Shown here: piece after piece, positions 1-11,900 of the stretch
Layout: the number at the start of each line of letters is the position of its first letter
Position numbering within the stretch: the first letter of the stretch is position 1
NCBI RefSeq assembly: GCF_003611275.1
Contig: NZ_CP020694.1
Coordinates: forward strand, 3,307,092 to 3,371,091
Origin: Sulfitobacter sp. D7
Lineage (GTDB): Bacteria > Pseudomonadota > Alphaproteobacteria > Rhodobacterales > Rhodobacteraceae
DNA: 64,000 nt
Direction: 5' to 3'
Notes under the pieces: model-generated
What the model was told of the DNA's origin: nothing
Database searches by the model: none
What the model saw: only the letters and a program-made list of their open reading frames with translations
Made by a program: the position numbers and the translations under genes

Positions 1-1572
1 CGCATCATTCGTCCCCGCCGCCTGATCCAGCAGGCGGTTAAGATGCGCGGTCTGCAAAACCTGCCCCTTAGCCAGCGTAAAGCCTGCCGCCTGCGCCGTT
101 TCGCGCAAGGACTCAAGCTTCTCCGGCGAGGGTTCCTCGTGGATACGGAACAGCAGCGGGGTTTTCTTTTTCAGCAGTGTCTCGGCGGCGGCGACATTGG
201 CCAGCACCATGAACTCTTCGATCAGCTTATGCGCGTCGAGCCGTTCGCGGAAGTTGACCGATTTCACCTTGCCATCGTCACCCAACTCAATCCGGCGTTC
301 CGGTAGGTCCAACTCAAGCGGCTGCCGCTCGGCCCGCGCGGTTTTCAGCGCGCCGTAGGCGGCATAAAGCGGTTTCAGCACAAGCTCCAACAGCGGGCCA
401 GTGCGGTCGTTCGGGTTGCCGTCAATGGCGTCCTGCACCTCTTCGTAATGCAAGGATGCGGGCGAACGCATCAGCCCGCGATGGAACGTATGGCCGGTCT
501 TGTTGCCCTTGGCATCCAGCACCATACGCACGGCGATACAGGCGCGCGGGACACCTTCGTGCAATGAGCACAGATCGCCCGACAGGCGATCCGGCAGCAT
601 CGGCACCACCCGGTCGGGGAAATAGGTCGAGTTACCCCGTTTGCGCGCCTCGATATCCAGCGCTGAACCGGGCGTGACATAGGCGGCCACATCCGCGATG
701 GCGACCCAGACGACATGACCGCCTTCGTTCTTGGGGTCCTCATCCGCATGGGCATAGCAGGCGTCATCATGGTCGCGTGCATCGGACGGGTCGATGGTGA
801 CCAGCGGCAGGTCACGCAGGTCTTCGCGGCCCTTAAGGCCCTGCGGTTTGGCGGCATCGGCCTGTTCGACCACATCATCGGGGAAATCATCGGGAATGCC
901 GTGCTGGTGGATCGCGATGAGCGACACCGCGCGCGGCTCGGACGGGTCGCCCAACCGCTCGACGATGCGGGCACGGGGGGAGCCCATGCGCCCCTTTGGC
1001 CCGGCCTGCTCGGCTTCGACCAGTTCACCGTCTTTGGCCCCGTGGGTATGGTCCGCCCCGACGCGCCATTCACGGTCAGCGCCCTTGTCGATTGGCACGA
1101 TCCGCCCGCCCTCGGCAGCCTTGCGGAAGATGCCCAAGACCTTTTTCGGATTGCTGCCAATGCGGCGGATCAGCCGCGCCTCATAATGGTGGTCTTCGCC
1201 TTTCACCAGCGTCAGCCGTGCCAGAATGCGGTCGCCTTCGCCAAGGGCGGGATCACTGTCGCGCGGGATCAACAGCACGACGGGCTCTTTCCCCTCGCCA
1301 TGCCATTCCATCGGCTTGGCAAACAGATCACCATCCTTGTCCGGCCCGGTGACCAGCAGCACCGAGACAGGCGGCAAGCGATCCGGATCCTGATAGCTGC
1401 GCTGGCGCTTTTCCAGATGGCCCTCGGCCTCCAGTTCTTTCAACACGCGCTTCAGGTCGATCCGCGCCGCACCTTTGATGCCAAAGGCTTTGGCGATGTC
1501 GCGCTTGGCGGTCAGCGTGGGGTTCTGTTCGATCCAATCGAGGATCTCGGATTTGCTGGGTATCTTGCTCAT
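1..1572 (-). CDS. rnr: Ribonuclease R, N-terminal 524 residues (cut by window edge)
   Basis: Processive 3'-5' exoribonuclease of the RNB family that degrades structured RNA in the cytoplasm. Reading back from an ATG at 1572, the frame stays open to base 1, so the C-terminal end (rest of RNB plus S1 domain) lies outside the window. Residues 1-70 form a winged-helix-like start (MSKIPSKSEILDWIEQNP), followed by cold-shock-like OB segments. Around residue 257 stands the catalytic RNB motif DPSDARDHDDA, holding the acidic metal ligands; the usual Phe of DARDFDDA is His here. STYFPDRVVPMLPDRLS further on is also typical of RNase R. The gene follows the DUF2064 gene by 32 bases on the same strand, so a dapE-DUF2064-rnr transcript is likely. 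Family call is firm. Confidence 0.93.
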   Translation of the reverse strand, partial: MSKIPSKSEILDWIEQNPTLTAKRDIAKAFGIKGAARIDLKRVLKELEAEGHLEKRQRSYQDPDRLPPVSVLLVTGPDKDGDLFAKPMEWHGEGKEPVVLLIPRDSDPALGEGDRILARLTLVKGEDHHYEARLIRRIGSNPKKVLGIFRKAAEGGRIVPIDKGADREWRVGADHTHGAKDGELVEAEQAGPKGRMGSPRARIVERLGDPSEPRAVSLIAIHQHGIPDDFPDDVVEQADAAKPQGLKGREDLRDLPLVTIDPSDARDHDDACYAHADEDPKNEGGHVVWVAIADVAAYVTPGSALDIEARKRGNSTYFPDRVVPMLPDRLSGDLCSLHEGVPRACIAVRMVLDAKGNKTGHTFHRGLMRSPASLHYEEVQDAIDGNPNDRTGPLLELVLKPLYAAYGALKTARAERQPLELDLPERRIELGDDGKVKSVNFRERLDAHKLIEEFMVLANVAAAETLLKKKTPLLFRIHEEPSPEKLESLRETAQAAGFTLAKGQVLQTAHLNRLLDQAAGTNDA

Positions 1573-1604
1573 AATTCAGCAGGTAGCACGCAGCCCCCCT
1601 GTCG

Positions 1605-2174
1605 TCATGGCAAATCGTGAATTTCGTCCACGTCGCGCAGGGTCGAAACTTGCGCAATCCGGTAGCCCGGCAGGGTCGCGCGACTGTCGGCCAGCGCGTG
1701 CGGGCCGGACCAGCGCACAGCGTCGAACAGGCTGGGCGGTGCGCGGTGGGGGTGTTTCAACCCCACCAGCCAGTAGCCCCCATCGGGCGCGGGGCCAAAG
1801 ACCGCGTCATGTCGTCCGAGCGCATCGAAGGCCCGCGCAAGTTCCTTGCGATTAATGCCGGGAATATCCGCCCCGATCACACAGGCCGGGCCGGGTGCGG
1901 CGCGTAGCATCCGTGCCATGCGGTCGCCCAGATTGCCCCTGCCCTGCGGCCAGCGGGGCAAATGCGCGGGCCAAACCCGACTTTGCAGCCCTTCGACATC
2001 CGGCGCGACAGCCAGCACCACCTGCCAACGTGGATCTTCAATGCGGCGCAGCAGGCGGCGCGTCTGGTGGCGAAACCACCATGCCGCGCCCACCATGCCA
2101 AGGTCACGGCCCAGCCGGGTTTTCACCCGACCGGGATGCGGTTCTTTTACCATAACGATGAGCGTTGGTTTCAC
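1605..2174 (-). CDS. DUF2064 / TIGR04282-type glycosyltransferase-like protein
   Basis: A 189-residue protein of the DUF2064 group, nucleotidyl/glycosyl transferase-like proteins with a GT-A fold related to CofC and MobA. Visible hallmarks are the N-terminal [14 protein letters not shown], which resembles the nucleotide-binding start of the family, GADIPGI in the middle and [13 protein letters not shown] near residue 140. The substrate is not known. The start is GTG, and its GTGA overlaps the TGA stop of dapE by four bases, which indicates translational coupling to dapE. No biochemical link to diaminopimelate synthesis is evident. Family membership is well supported, function is not. Confidence 0.85.
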   Translation of the reverse strand: MKPTLIVMVKEPHPGRVKTRLGRDLGMVGAAWWFRHQTRRLLRRIEDPRWQVVLAVAPDVEGLQSRVWPAHLPRWPQGRGNLGDRMARMLRAAPGPACVIGADIPGINRKELARAFDALGRHDAVFGPAPDGGYWLVGLKHPHRAPPSLFDAVRWSGPHALADSRATLPGYRIAQVSTLRDVDEIHDLP

Positions 2175-3316
2175 GTGAAATAATTCCGCAGCACGCGGGT
2201 GTAGATGGATTTAAGCTGTCCGATATGTTCGACCCGCACATGTTCATCGACTTGGTGCATGGACTGGCCGACCAAACCGAACTCGACCACCGGGCAATGC
2301 GCTTTGACAAAACGCGCGTCCGAGGTGCCGCCGGTGGTCGAGAGTTCCGGCTTCACCCCAGTCTCCGCCTCGACCGCGCCCGAAACCAGATCGGACAGAG
2401 CGCCCGGCGGGGTGATAAAGCTCTCGCCGGAGATCTTGATCTCCACCTCCACCTGTAGGCCGAATTGCTCGGCGATTTTGTGCGCTTCGCCGCGCAGCCA
2501 ATCGCTGAGGCTTGCGCCTGAATGGTGGTCGTTGAACCGGATATTCACCGCGCCGCGGCACTGCGCCGGGATCACGTTGGTGGCTTTGTTGCCAGTGTCG
2601 ACCGTGACAACCGCCAGTGTCGACGGATCGAAATGATCGCTGCCCTGATCCAACTCATGGCTGGCCAAACGGTCCATCAGCCGCATCATCGCGGGCAGCG
2701 GGTTGTTGGCCCGGTGCGGATAGGCCGCGTGGCCCTGTTTGCCCGTCACCTTGAAATGCGCGTTCATCGACCCGCGCCGCCCGATCTTGATCATGTCGCC
2801 CATGGTTTCGGGGCAAGTCGGCTCCCCCACAAGGCAGACATCCATCCGCTCGCCGTTCTCGGTCATATAGTCCAACAGCGCCGTGGTCCCGTCGAGCGCG
2901 TCGCCCTCTTCGTCCCCGGTGATCGCCAGCACGATGGAACCATCGGGCGGTGTGTCTTTGACGAAATCAACCGCCGCCGCGACAAAGGCCGCCACGCCGG
3001 ATTTCATGTCGGTGGTGCCGCGGCCATACATGATGCCGTCTTTGATCTCGGCTCCGAAGGGGGGCATCGACCAGTCGGCCTCATCCCCGATGGGGACCAC
3101 ATCGGTGTGACCGTTAAAGCCGAAAGACTTGGTGTTGCCCTTGTTGCCCCAGCGGGCAAAAAGGTTGCAAATGCCGCCCCGGTCCACGCGCGTACAGTCG
3201 AACCCAGCCGCGCCCAGCACCTCTTCCAGCACTTCCAACGCACCATCGTTGACGGGGGTGACAGAGGCGCAGCGCACCAGTTTTGCGGTGAGATCAACAG
3301 GGTCGAGACCGGACAT
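2171..3316 (-). CDS. dapE: Succinyl-diaminopimelate desuccinylase DapE
   Basis: Hydrolyses N-succinyl-LL-2,6-diaminopimelate to LL-diaminopimelate and succinate in the succinylase route to lysine and peptidoglycan. The 381 residues match the M20 peptidase family in length. Metal-ligand motifs are visible: GHTDVVP near residue 69, [10 protein letters not shown] near 100, GDEEGDA with the catalytic Glu near 135, and a late histidine in [11 protein letters not shown]. An AGGAG ribosome site sits six bases before the ATG. The downstream DUF2064 gene overlaps its stop. The partner enzyme DapD is encoded about 0.8 kb upstream on the same strand, separated by two small genes. Confidence 0.95.
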   Translation of the reverse strand: MSGLDPVDLTAKLVRCASVTPVNDGALEVLEEVLGAAGFDCTRVDRGGICNLFARWGNKGNTKSFGFNGHTDVVPIGDEADWSMPPFGAEIKDGIMYGRGTTDMKSGVAAFVAAAVDFVKDTPPDGSIVLAITGDEEGDALDGTTALLDYMTENGERMDVCLVGEPTCPETMGDMIKIGRRGSMNAHFKVTGKQGHAAYPHRANNPLPAMMRLMDRLASHELDQGSDHFDPSTLAVVTVDTGNKATNVIPAQCRGAVNIRFNDHHSGASLSDWLRGEAHKIAEQFGLQVEVEIKISGESFITPPGALSDLVSGAVEAETGVKPELSTTGGTSDARFVKAHCPVVEFGLVGQSMHQVDEHVRVEHIGQLKSIYTRVLRNYFT

Positions 3317-3417
3317 TTCGGCTCCTATTCAGGGGTTATCGCTTGTCCGGTAACTTGTGTGGGCAAATCGCGCCGATGCCAAGGGGGCGCACTGCAATTC
3401 CCCGTGTGGGACCGTGG

Positions 3418-3756
3418 TCAGTCGAAAAACGGGGTCATTTGGGCGACGATGACCGAGTTTTCCTCTAGTGCGCGCTGCATCAACTCACGCTCTTCGCCGT
3501 CGATCTCTTGGCCCTCGGCCTCGCGCTCTTCCAGCGTGCCATAGCCGGTCACGTCCAGCGGGTTGGTGTCGGCCTGTTTGAGGATCGCCACGGTCTCTCG
3601 CACGGCTTCGGCCTCGTCGATACCAGAGGCGAAACACATCAGCGCGGCCCCGGTGGCCTTGTCGGGCAGGCCATCGCCATCCTTGCGACCGATCTGAACT
3701 AAAAGGGTAAAGACCTGCTGGCGCGAAGGTTTCTTGGTTTTCTTGGGTTCAGACAT
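3418..3756 (-). CDS. Conserved hypothetical protein, 112 residues
   Basis: I do not recognise a named family. The protein begins with a lysine-rich stretch (MSEPKKTKKPSRQQ), has no signal peptide or membrane segment, and the C-terminal half is strongly acidic and helical in character (TLEEREAEGQEIDGEEREL). Codon use looks like the neighbours, and the ORF sits alone between glsB and dapE on the same strand. The start region is unusual: a hairpin at 3761-3788 ends only a few bases before the ATG and there is no clear ribosome site. Probably a real roseobacter gene judging by reading-frame length and base composition, but function is unknown. Confidence 0.7.
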   Translation of the reverse strand: MSEPKKTKKPSRQQVFTLLVQIGRKDGDGLPDKATGAALMCFASGIDEAEAVRETVAILKQADTNPLDVTGYGTLEEREAEGQEIDGEERELMQRALEENSVIVAQMTPFFD

Positions 3757-3760
3757 GATA

Positions 3761-3788
3761 AGGGCCGCCGATTGCTTTCGGCAGCCCT
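3761..3788 (-). promoter_or_regulatory. Hairpin just upstream of the 112-residue gene
   Basis: On the minus strand an 11-base arm (AGGGCTGCCGA) pairs with TCGGCGGCCCT across a six-base loop, with one U-G wobble. It lies after glsB and ends four bases before the ATG of the next gene at 3756. There is no T-run, so it may be a weak glsB terminator or a structure that limits ribosome access to the next gene. Confidence 0.5.
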
Positions 3789-3844
3789 AACCTTTTCGCT
3801 CAGATTTGGAAAGGGGCCGCGCCCCTGCCCTTAGGTCTTGGCAA

Positions 3845-4099
3845 TCAAGTCTTGCCGCGGACCAACCGTGTGACCCAGATCAGCAGGCAGGCACCGATAA
3901 TACCGACCACCAACTGACCGAACCAACCGCCCAGCGTGCTGCCAACGATCAGCATCAAGAGCCAGTTCGCGACCAAGGCACCAACGATGCCGAGGATGAT
4001 GTTCATGATCAGACCCATGTCCGATTTCATGATTTTTTCTGCGATCCAGCCTGCAAGGCCACCCACGATGATTGCGGCAAACCAACCGATACCCGTCAT
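3845..4099 (-). CDS. GlsB/YeaQ/YmgE family membrane stress protein
   Basis: An 84-residue, almost wholly hydrophobic protein of the transglycosylase-associated (YeaQ/YmgE/GlsB) family. Three membrane helices can be read: residues 5-20 (GWFAAIIVGGLAGWIAEKIM), 30-52 (MNIILGIVGALVANWLLMLIVG) and 57-78. The GGLAGWIAEKIM and GIVGALVANWLL glycine-rich helices are the family signature. Members are induced by general stress in several bacteria, but no activity is established. It stands between dapD and the 112-residue gene on the same strand. Confidence 0.88.
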   Translation of the reverse strand: MTGIGWFAAIIVGGLAGWIAEKIMKSDMGLIMNIILGIVGALVANWLLMLIVGSTLGGWFGQLVVGIIGACLLIWVTRLVRGKT

Positions 4100-4155
4100 G
4101 TCGTTAATCTCCTTTGAATTCAGGTCTCAACGCTATGACGGGGCATTTGGTTCCC

Positions 4156-4983
<828 letters not shown>

Positions 4984-5156
4984 GGGGCAAGTCTCCGAAT
5001 GATGAAAAGGCCTTTTGAGGGCTATAGCCTTGCACCGCCAAGGGTGCAATTGCCGGGCGATGAGGGGCGTGGTCATTCTGTGATCAACAATGCATGTTGA
5101 CCTGAGCGGCCATCGCGCCACCTGAGCCAAGCCCTAGACCAAGGAAAGACCCGAGG

Positions 5157-6020
5157 ATGACCGAGGAACACCGCCACCCCCTGCGCCGCGCCAATGTTGA
5201 CCGCGCCAAGGCCCAAGACGCCCCCGACACGCCGCAAACCCGCGCGCCCGCCTACCGTCTGGCCTTTACCGACGATGACTTCATGTGCCGCGATGAGCTG
5301 CGCCCGGTGCGCCTGCAACTGGAATTGCTCAAGCCCGAACTGCTGCTCGATGCCCACGGCATCCAATCGACCATCGTGCTCTTTGGCGGCGCGCGCATTC
5401 CTGCACCAGCCGAGAAACACACCGCCCGCACCAAAACGTTGGCCGATCTGTCGCGTTTTTATGACGAGACGCGCACCTTTGCCCGGCTGATGACTGAAAA
5501 GTCGATGGAGACCGGCGGCGTGGAGAACGTCATCGTCACCGGCGGTGGGCCGGGTGTGATGGAGGCAGGCAACCGTGGCGCGCTGGACGCGGGCGGCCAT
5601 TCCATCGGCCTGAATATCGTGCTGCCGTTTGAGCAGGCGCCCAACGAATATGTCACGCCGGAGCTTTGCTTTAACTTCCACTATTTCGCGATCCGCAAGA
5701 TGCATTTCCTGATGCGCGCCCGCGCGATCTGCGTCTTCCCCGGTGGTTTCGGCACCATGGACGAGCTCTTTGAGGCCCTGACGCTGATCCAGACCGGCCG
5801 CATGAACCGCGTGCCCTTCTTGCTGTTTGGGCGCGAGTTCTGGGAAAAAATCATCAATTGGGACGCGCTGGCCGATGCCGGAACGATCTCTGCCGAAGAC
5901 CTCGACCTGTTCCGCTTTGTCGAAAGCGCGGATGAGGCGATGGAAGTGATCGAGAATTGGGAGACCGCCCCCGCCCGCGAACATGTGCCGGGCCGGGAAG
6001 AGGTCGAAGATCACGGCTGA
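5157..6020 (+). CDS. LOG family protein (TIGR00730, Rossmann fold)
   Basis: A 287-residue member of the LOG/lysine-decarboxylase-like family, some of which cleave cytokinin or nucleoside 5'-monophosphates to base and ribose 5-phosphate. Diagnostic motifs are VTGGGPGVMEAGNRGA (residues about 124-139) and PGGFGTMDELFE (about 196-207), the PGGxGTxxE active-site motif. The N-terminal 80 residues form an extension seen in the longer bacterial subgroup. The ATG at 5157 follows a purine-rich stretch (CCGAGG). It is divergent from dapD and convergent with the nitronate monooxygenase gene. The exact substrate cannot be told from sequence. Confidence 0.88.
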   Translation: MTEEHRHPLRRANVDRAKAQDAPDTPQTRAPAYRLAFTDDDFMCRDELRPVRLQLELLKPELLLDAHGIQSTIVLFGGARIPAPAEKHTARTKTLADLSRFYDETRTFARLMTEKSMETGGVENVIVTGGGPGVMEAGNRGALDAGGHSIGLNIVLPFEQAPNEYVTPELCFNFHYFAIRKMHFLMRARAICVFPGGFGTMDELFEALTLIQTGRMNRVPFLLFGREFWEKIINWDALADAGTISAEDLDLFRFVESADEAMEVIENWETAPAREHVPGREEVEDHG

Positions 6021-6040
6021 TCGGGCTTTGCCCGGCCCCG

Positions 6041-7006
6041 TCACCGGGTAAAGGTCTGGCCCAAGGCCACTTCGGCCCCTTGGACAATATCGCGCAGGAT
6101 ATCGGCGGCGGGTTTGACCGCGCCGATCAACCCTGCGACCTCTCCGACAAAGGCGTTGGCAGTGCGGGCGTCGCCCTCTGCCACCGCCGCCTGCCAACGT
6201 GGCAACTCCTGCGCCAGCGCGGCGCGCAGCCCGTCGGGGTCATCATGCCAGCGGTCGGTGAACTCATTGCGCAGCACGCGGCCCGTGTAGCGTTTGGGCC
6301 AGTCATAGCCGCGCATGATGTCGGTCACGGTGCTGCGCAGCGTGTCATCGCCACTGGCCTCAATCGCGGCCTTTAGCATCGCGGGATGCACCAGCGCCTC
6401 TTCTGACGCCCAGAACCGCGAGCCGACGACCACCCCATCGGCCCCCAGCATCAGCGCCGCAGCCAACCCGCGCCCGTCACCCACGCCGCCTGCCGCACAA
6501 AGTAACGTGTCGGGCGCATGGCGGGCGATGTGATCGGCAATTTCGGGCACAAGGGTAAAGGTCGCGCGTTTTTCGCCGTGGCCGCCAGCCTCGGCCCCTT
6601 GGGCGACGATGATCTCGGCCCCCAGATTGATCGCATGGGCGGCATCGCGCAGGGTTTGCACCTGACAGATCAGCGGCACTTTGGCCGCTCGGATCGCGGG
6701 GACGAACTCTGCCGGATCGCCGAACGAAAGAAAGACCGCTGCCGGGTCGCGGGCAAGTACCTGCTCCAACGCCTGCGGATGCTCCCGCAGTTTCCAAGTG
6801 ATAAAGCCGCAGCCGACCGATTGGTTGCCCGCCAGATCTTGCTGCTCAGCGATCCATTCGCCGGAATCGTAGGCCCCGCCGATCATGCCCAAGCCCCCCG
6901 CGCTTGAGACCGTAGCCGCCAGCCGCCCGCCCGCGGCGAAAGCCATGGGCGCTTGGATGATCGGATGGCTGATCCCCAGCCGTTTGGTCAAACGCGTGGT
7001 CAGCAT
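6041..7006 (-). CDS. Nitronate monooxygenase-like NAD(P)H/FMN oxidoreductase
   Basis: A 321-residue TIM-barrel flavoprotein of the 2-nitropropane dioxygenase / nitronate monooxygenase family. The N-terminus [17 protein letters not shown] is the FMN-binding start of the barrel; [13 protein letters not shown] near residue 140 is the family signature, and [20 protein letters not shown] near 175-195 contributes phosphate binding. Members oxidise nitronates or act as quinone reductases or enoyl reductases, so the substrate is open. The gene begins three bases after the stop of the GMC oxidoreductase on the same strand, so the two are probably co-transcribed. Confidence 0.88.
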   Translation of the reverse strand: MLTTRLTKRLGISHPIIQAPMAFAAGGRLAATVSSAGGLGMIGGAYDSGEWIAEQQDLAGNQSVGCGFITWKLREHPQALEQVLARDPAAVFLSFGDPAEFVPAIRAAKVPLICQVQTLRDAAHAINLGAEIIVAQGAEAGGHGEKRATFTLVPEIADHIARHAPDTLLCAAGGVGDGRGLAAALMLGADGVVVGSRFWASEEALVHPAMLKAAIEASGDDTLRSTVTDIMRGYDWPKRYTGRVLRNEFTDRWHDDPDGLRAALAQELPRWQAAVAEGDARTANAFVGEVAGLIGAVKPAADILRDIVQGAEVALGQTFTR

Positions 7007-7009
7007 TCC

Positions 7010-8623
7010 CTACCGCCCCGCCAGAATGGCATCAGCGGCCTTTTCGGCGATCATCACCGTCGGCGATGCCGTGTTGCCCGAGACGATCTTGGGCATGATC
7101 GAGGCATCAATCACCCGCAGTCCCTGCAACCCATGCACCCGCAGATCGGCATCGACCACCGCCATCGGATCACTGCCCATCTTGCAGGTGCCAACGGGGT
7201 GAAAGATCGTCGTGGCAATATCGCGCGCCTTGTCGAGCAGGTCTTCATCGCTCTGCACGACGGGGCCGGGCAAGATTTCCTCGGGCTGATAAGGGTGCAG
7301 CGCCTTGGCCGTCATGATGTGTCGCGCCTGTTTCATGGCCGCGACCGCGACACGCTTGTCGCTCTCGGCGGAAAGATAGTTCAGACGGATGTCGGGCTGC
7401 ACCGCGCTGTCGCGGCTGGTCAGATGGCAAGAGCCGATACTCTCGGGCCGCAGGTTGCAGACCGAAACGGTAATCGCCGGGAACGGGTGCAACGGATCGC
7501 CCAGCTTGTCGGTCGACAGGGGCTGCACGTGGTATTCCAGATCGGGCGTCTCCAACGCCGGATCGGACTTTGTGAACATGCCGAACTGGCTGGGCGCCAT
7601 CGCCAAGGGGCCGCTGCGCCGCATGAGATATTCCAGACCCATCCGCCCCTTCCCCCAAAGCGAATGGGTCATCGTGTTGAGCGTCTTGGTGTTCTGCACT
7701 TTATAGACGGTGCGGATCTGCAAATGGTCCTGAAGGTTCTCCCCCACGCCGGGCAGTTCATGCAGCGTGGTGATGCCCATGCCGCTCAAAAGCTCGCTCT
7801 GCCCGATGCCCGAGAGTTCGAGGATCTTGGGTGAGTTGATTGCCCCCGCCGACAACAGCACTTCGCCCTCGGCCACGGCCCGCAGGGCGCGGCCTTCGTG
7901 GGTAAAGCGCACGCCGGTCACGCGCTTGCCCTCTAGGATCAGCCCATTGGTATGGGCATGGGTCATCACCCGCAGGTTGGGCCGCTGCATCGCGGGGCGC
8001 AGGAAACCGCGCGCCGTGTTCCAGCGCACACCGCCATGTTGGTTCACCTCGAAAAAGCCCGAGCCTTCGTTATCGCCATCGTTGAAATCGGCGCGCGGTT
8101 CGATCCCGAACTCCCGCGCGCCCTCCTGCACGGCCTCCAAAATGTCCCACCGCAGGCGCTGTTTGCTGACCTTCCACTCGCCTCCGGCGCTGTGCATGTC
8201 ATTGCCGCCCGCGTGGTGATCCTCGGACTTGAGGAAATAGGGCAGCACGTCGTCCCAGCTCCACCCGGCGTTGCCAAGTTGCCGCCAATGGTCATAGTCC
8301 GCCGCCTGCCCGCGCATGTAGATCATGCCGTTGATGGAGCTACAGCCGCCCAGCACCTTGCCGCGCGGGTAGGTCAGAGAGCGCCCGTTCAACCCCGGCT
8401 CGGGCGCAGTTTTCATCATCCAATCGGTGCGCGGATTGCCAATGCAGTAGAGATAGCCCACCGGCACCTTGACCCAGTGGTAGTTGTCATCCCCCCCAGC
8501 CTCAAGCAGCAGGACGTTATTGGCTGGATCAGCACTGAGACGGTTGGCCAAAACACAGCCCGCGGTGCCAGCGCCGACAATGATATAGTCATAGCGACCC
8601 TCTAGCTGTGTCTCGTCGTGCAT
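7010..8623 (-). CDS. GMC-family FAD oxidoreductase (choline/alcohol dehydrogenase-like)
   Basis: A 537-residue flavoprotein of the glucose-methanol-choline family. The N-terminal dinucleotide fold is [19 protein letters not shown] (residues 11-29), followed by the GMC signature region [18 protein letters not shown] near residue 90 and [17 protein letters not shown] near 260. The C-terminal substrate domain holds [11 protein letters not shown] with the catalytic His, and [15 protein letters not shown]. Length and motifs fit choline dehydrogenase and the related AlkJ/PEG dehydrogenases. No betaine-aldehyde dehydrogenase or betI is adjacent, so a choline role is not supported by context. A GGGAGAG ribosome site precedes the ATG. 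Confidence 0.9.
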   Translation of the reverse strand: MHDETQLEGRYDYIIVGAGTAGCVLANRLSADPANNVLLLEAGGDDNYHWVKVPVGYLYCIGNPRTDWMMKTAPEPGLNGRSLTYPRGKVLGGCSSINGMIYMRGQAADYDHWRQLGNAGWSWDDVLPYFLKSEDHHAGGNDMHSAGGEWKVSKQRLRWDILEAVQEGAREFGIEPRADFNDGDNEGSGFFEVNQHGGVRWNTARGFLRPAMQRPNLRVMTHAHTNGLILEGKRVTGVRFTHEGRALRAVAEGEVLLSAGAINSPKILELSGIGQSELLSGMGITTLHELPGVGENLQDHLQIRTVYKVQNTKTLNTMTHSLWGKGRMGLEYLMRRSGPLAMAPSQFGMFTKSDPALETPDLEYHVQPLSTDKLGDPLHPFPAITVSVCNLRPESIGSCHLTSRDSAVQPDIRLNYLSAESDKRVAVAAMKQARHIMTAKALHPYQPEEILPGPVVQSDEDLLDKARDIATTIFHPVGTCKMGSDPMAVVDADLRVHGLQGLRVIDASIMPKIVSGNTASPTVMIAEKAADAILAGR

Positions 8624-8901
8624 GGTGATCTCTCCCGATATTCTGGCCCGCCTCCCCGGCGCGTTATTGGTAGAGCGCCCGGCGACAGGTCACAATCCCT
8701 GCCGTAAGTCGCCCGCCCACCGCGGCATTTGCCGCAAAGCCACATTCCTCGCGCTTTGCCCGCGCAGTGCATCCGTTTGTTGATTTTTTCGGCTCTTAGG
8801 TGAATATGGCCGAACTGGATATATTGCCCCGATGCGTTAGGTTTTGCCTTGGGGTTAAAATTTCGCCGCCTTCTGGTGGCCAGAGACAAGGGTTATAATT
8901 A

Positions 8902-11900
8902 GTGCGGCGACCCGAATTTATACTGTTTCTCGGATGTCTCGCCATCACCTTTGGGGTGTTTCTCTACAGCAATCGCAGCAATGATCTCGCCACCGAACGG
9001 GCCTTTGACCGGATCGCCGAGGAAAGCCTGCAAAGCCTCGACGCGCGGATGCACACCTATTTGCAGAGCCTCAACGGCATCGCCGCCTTCATGAACGCCT
9101 CTGACGAAGTGACCGCCAGCGATTTCGCGCATTACGTCAATACGCTGGAGATCGACACCTTTCTGCCCGGCATCAACGGCATCGGTTTTGTCGCCCCGGT
9201 CGCCCGAGGGACCGAAGAGGCTTTCATCGAAGAGGTAACCGCCCTCGGGATAGAAGATTTCCGGATCCACCCCAACACCGGCAACGCCGAGAAGATGGTG
9301 ATCCAATATATCTACCCCCAAGGGCCGAATGCAGAGGCCGTGGGCCTTGATATCAGCTTTAACGAGGACCGCCGCCGCGCCGCCCTGCGGGCCCGCGAGA
9401 CCAGAGAGCCGCAACTGACACCGCGCATTCTGCTGGTGCAGGACAAATCCCGTCAGCCCGGTTTTCTGTTGCTACGTCCAGTCTATGCCGCCGGCAACCG
9501 TCCGGCGCAGGATACGGCAGGCTTTATCGGTTGGGTCTATGCGCCCTTTGTCGGTGCAAACCTGCTGAACGCGCTGACCCCGGCTCAGGGGGAGGCCTAT
9601 GAAATCAAAGTCTTCGATGGGCTGACCACCGCCCCGGAGAACCGGATTTTCGATAGCACGCCCGAAGGTGTCGAAAGCGGGCATCACAGCATTACCCAAA
9701 CGATCGAACGCTTTGGCCGCCCTTGGACCGTGGTCCATGTCAGCACGATCAGTTTCGACAGCGCCACGCACAGTGCCGTGCCGGAGATCCTGTTGATTTC
9801 CGGCATATTGCTGGCGATCCTTTTCTTCGTCGCCTTCCGCAGCCTGCGCCAGCGCAGCGCGGCCCTGAGCGAGCTTGCCGTGCTGCGCGAACGCCAGATC
9901 GACGCCCATGAAGAGGAAAACCGCGCCGTCATCGATAACGCTGTGACGCCTGTATTCCTGCTTGACGGCGAGGACCGCGTGCTTTTCGCCAACCAAGCGG
10001 CGCTGGTCTGCTTTGGCTATGGGCATGAGGCGCTCAAGGGGATGGATTTCCGCAATCTCGTCACCGACTTGATCGAAGACCATGACCACGAGCAGGTCAA
10101 CGCGGCAGGCAAGACCTGCTTTGGCCAAGACCTGAAGCTTGATCTGCAACGCAACAGTTGGACCACCCATACCGGCGAGCGGCGCGTGACGGCAATCGTG
10201 CGCGATCTGACCTCGGAACTTGCGGTGCAGGATGAACTGGCGAAGAACAAAGCGCTCTATGACCTCGCCCTCGAAGGCGCGCAGATCGGCGTTTTTGACA
10301 TCGACCTGCGCACCGGGAAATCCGAGGTGTCCGACACATGGCGGCGCATTCTGGGGATGGCCGATTTCGAGCGGTTGACCGATCCGCAGGCGGAATTCCT
10401 CAAGCGGGTCCATACCGAAGACCTGCCGCTGCTGAACCAGACCGATCAGGCCTGCATCTCGGGGCAGCAACAACGTTCCGTCACCGAATACCGGCTGAAG
10501 ATTGGCACCGGGGAATGGCGCTGGATGCGCTCGGACGCGGTGGTGACCGAACGCGATGCAAACGGCACTGCCTTGCGGATGGTGGGCACCCAGACCGATG
10601 TGACCGACATCGTCCATGCCCGCAACGCGCTTGAAACCAGCGAGCGGCGGTTTCGGCAGGTGCTGGCAGCGGCCCCCGTGGGCATGGCGATTCTGGGCGA
10701 AGGGGGCGTGTTCAACAGCGTCAACAGCGCGCTTTGCACGCTCTGCGGCTATAGCGAAGAAGAACTGCTGTCGAATACCAAACTGGGCGATCTGATGCCC
10801 GAGGGCGATTTGCAAAAGCTCTATGGTGAGGTTCGCGGGCTCGTCGATTCGCGCAGTTCACAAAACTATCAGGCCGAATACCGCATCACCCACAAGCTGG
10901 GCTTTGAACGCTGGGGCCTGTTCAACGTCTCGTGGACCTTTGACAAGAACACGCGCGGCTATGTCTTTATCGTTCAGATCAACGACATCACCGATCAAAA
11001 GAAGCTTGAGCAGATCAAGAGCGAATTCGTCTCGACCGTCAGCCATGAGCTGCGCACGCCGCTGACCTCGATCAAAGGGGCCTTGGGTCTGATCGACACC
11101 ACGGACAACAGCCGCTTCCTGCCGGCGCATATCCGGCTGATCGACATCGCGCGCAGCAATGCCGACCGGCTGTCGCATATCGTGAACGATATTCTGGACC
11201 TCGAAAAGATTTCGTCGGGCGAGGTGCAGTTCGATTTCCACGATGTCGATCTGAACAAGGTGATCAGCGACTCGGTCAACGAAATGTCGCCCTTCGCGAT
11301 CACCCACAACAACACATTGGGCGTGCAACTGCCCGACAAACCGCTGACGGTTCGGGTGGATGAAAGCCGCACGCGGCAGGTCTTGGCCAATCTTATCTCA
11401 AACGCCTGCAAATATTCCGATGCCGAGAGTGAGGTGCAAATTCGCGCCGAGCGGCTGGGGGACCGGGCGATTGTCTTTATCCAGAACACCGGCCCCGGCG
11501 TGCCGGAAAACTTCCGCCCGCGCATCTTTCAGGCGTTCTCTCAGGCCGATGGGTCCGACACACGCGCCAAGGGCGGCACCGGGCTGGGGCTGAACATCAC
11601 CCGGCAGATCATCAAACGTCAGGGCGGTACCATCGGATTCGAAAGCATCCCAAAAGGCGTCACCGTCTTTTGGTTCACCTGCCCCATCGCCGAGGCCGAA
11701 ACCGTGCAATCGCCCGCCGCCCCCGCCGCGGAAATCGGGGAGCGGGACACGAAGCTGCGCGTGCTGCATATCGAAGACGATATCGACTTTGCAGAGGTGA
11801 TCCGCACCGGTTTGGACAGCGTGGCAGAGGTGACCAATGTCACCAACCTCGCCCAAGCGCAGAAGTTGATCGGCCAAGAAGAGCTTGATGTGGTGATCCT

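Noticed and set aside
715..1620. Long plus-strand open frame opposite RNase R
   Set aside because: Antisense shadow of a clearly recognisable RNase R frame; no family resemblance and no ribosome site.
7010..8623. Choline dehydrogenase betA of a glycine-betaine pathway
   Set aside because: The protein is a GMC oxidoreductase, but betB, betI and betC are not adjacent, so the specific name is not supported.
8602..8889. 95-codon minus-strand frame before the GMC oxidoreductase
   Set aside because: Overlaps the GMC start, Arg/Cys-rich, no ribosome site; the 278-base gap 8624-8901 is better read as the divergent promoter region.
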